NCBI GenBank assembly: GCA_038253555.1
Contig: JBBSGZ010000007.1
Location: 1 to 56,715, forward strand
Reading direction: 5' to 3'
DNA length: 56,715 nucleotides
Source of the DNA: JALYUA01 sp038253555
GTDB lineage: Bacteria > Acidobacteriota > Thermoanaerobaculia > UBA5066 > Gp7-AA6
Position 1 is the first letter of the stretch. Every line of letters starts with the position of its first letter. Positions 56,559-56,715 of the stretch are shown here, piece after piece. Position numbers and translations under genes: made by a program. Below the pieces are notes generated by a model, which did not search any database, was not told the DNA's origin, and was given only the letters and a program-made list of their open reading frames with translations.

Positions 56559-56715
56559 CGCGGCTCCCGGCGGAAGGCCGCCGTCCGATGCGGCCGTGCC
56601 GCCGGCTTCAAAGTCCGCGCGCAAGGCGGAGGAACCCGAAATGCTGACGACGCGGCTCCCGGCGGAAGGCCGCCGTCCGATGCGGCCGTGCCGCCGGCTT
56701 CAAAGTCCGCGCGCA
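56559..56715. repeat. 65-bp direct repeat, two copies with 27-bp spacer, cut by window end
   Basis: 56559-56623 and 56651-56715 are identical over 65 bases (start CGCGGCTCCCGGCGGAAGGC, end AAGTCCGCGCGCA). The period is 92 bases and the second copy reaches the window edge, so the array may go on. Each unit contains inner inverted repeats (CGGCGGAAGGCCGCCG and GGCCGTGCCGCC). The first copy overlaps the dispersed 23-bp repeat at 56544-56566. Confidence 0.92.

Noticed and set aside
56559..56715. CRISPR array
   Set aside because: Repeats of 65 bases with one 27-base spacer and no cas genes; unit length is outside the usual range.

Overview
The window is a high-GC bacterial chromosome segment. About 40 protein genes are identifiable, most with strongly G/C-biased third positions. 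The gene content suggests Acidobacteriota or a neighbouring lineage: a Ser/Thr kinase with an extracytoplasmic tail, a DUF4388/PatA-J-domain protein, an M13 peptidase, membrane glycosyltransferases fused to NHL propellers, and an acylornithine-type arginine operon. This is inference; there is no rRNA or tRNA in the window to test it.

Region 1-5.6 kb is accessory and partly decayed. It holds the end of an insertion-like element, a frameshifted ADP-ribosylglycohydrolase, an HTH-nucleotidyltransferase/HEPN toxin-antitoxin pair with a twin palindromic operator, and two orphan Phd/YefM antitoxins, one frameshifted. A SAM-I riboswitch with its own terminator precedes an unrecognised 231-residue protein.

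Region 5.6-15.7 kb carries a glycogen/maltodextrin pair (glgP-malQ). On the opposite strand is a three-gene efflux operon (FtsX-like permease, TolC, HlyD-like adaptor) without an ABC ATPase. A membrane-anchored Ser/Thr kinase follows.

Region 15.7-24.7 kb is one arginine operon: argG, an unknown P-loop gene, argC, argD, argF', argB, argE, argH. Six of seven junctions are the same 4-base GTGA overlap. The carbamoyltransferase is of the N-acylornithine type, with Ala at the residue that separates acetyl- from succinyl-ornithine enzymes, so the pathway may run on succinylated intermediates. No acylglutamate synthase is present; the unknown P-loop protein is a candidate. A short Arg-rich ORF with AGA/AGG codons lies in the leader.

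Region 24.7-36.9 kb holds small conserved proteins (DUF2277, zinc-ribbon/DUF2007, DUF1905), a MITE-like element bounded by CTAG, an M13 metallopeptidase, a racemase remnant, the DUF4388/J-domain protein, a 3-methyladenine DNA glycosylase, DUF72, Ku, a MerR-TPR protein, a kinase fragment and a thioredoxin-reductase-like flavoprotein.

Region 36.9-56.7 kb looks like a polyprenyl-phosphate-dependent surface glycan locus. It has a decaprenyl-phosphate phosphoribosyltransferase-like UbiA protein, an AI-2E-type transporter and a DPM1-like GT2. Convergent to these is a minus-strand run of eight genes: a DUF2298 protein, a GT4, an FkbM methyltransferase, a 1653-residue GT-C/DUF2298/NHL fusion, two NHL-propeller lipoproteins, an Agl23-like GT-C/NHL fusion and a final GT-C protein. 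A 23-bp repeat occurs at both borders of this region, and a 65-bp direct repeat closes the window.
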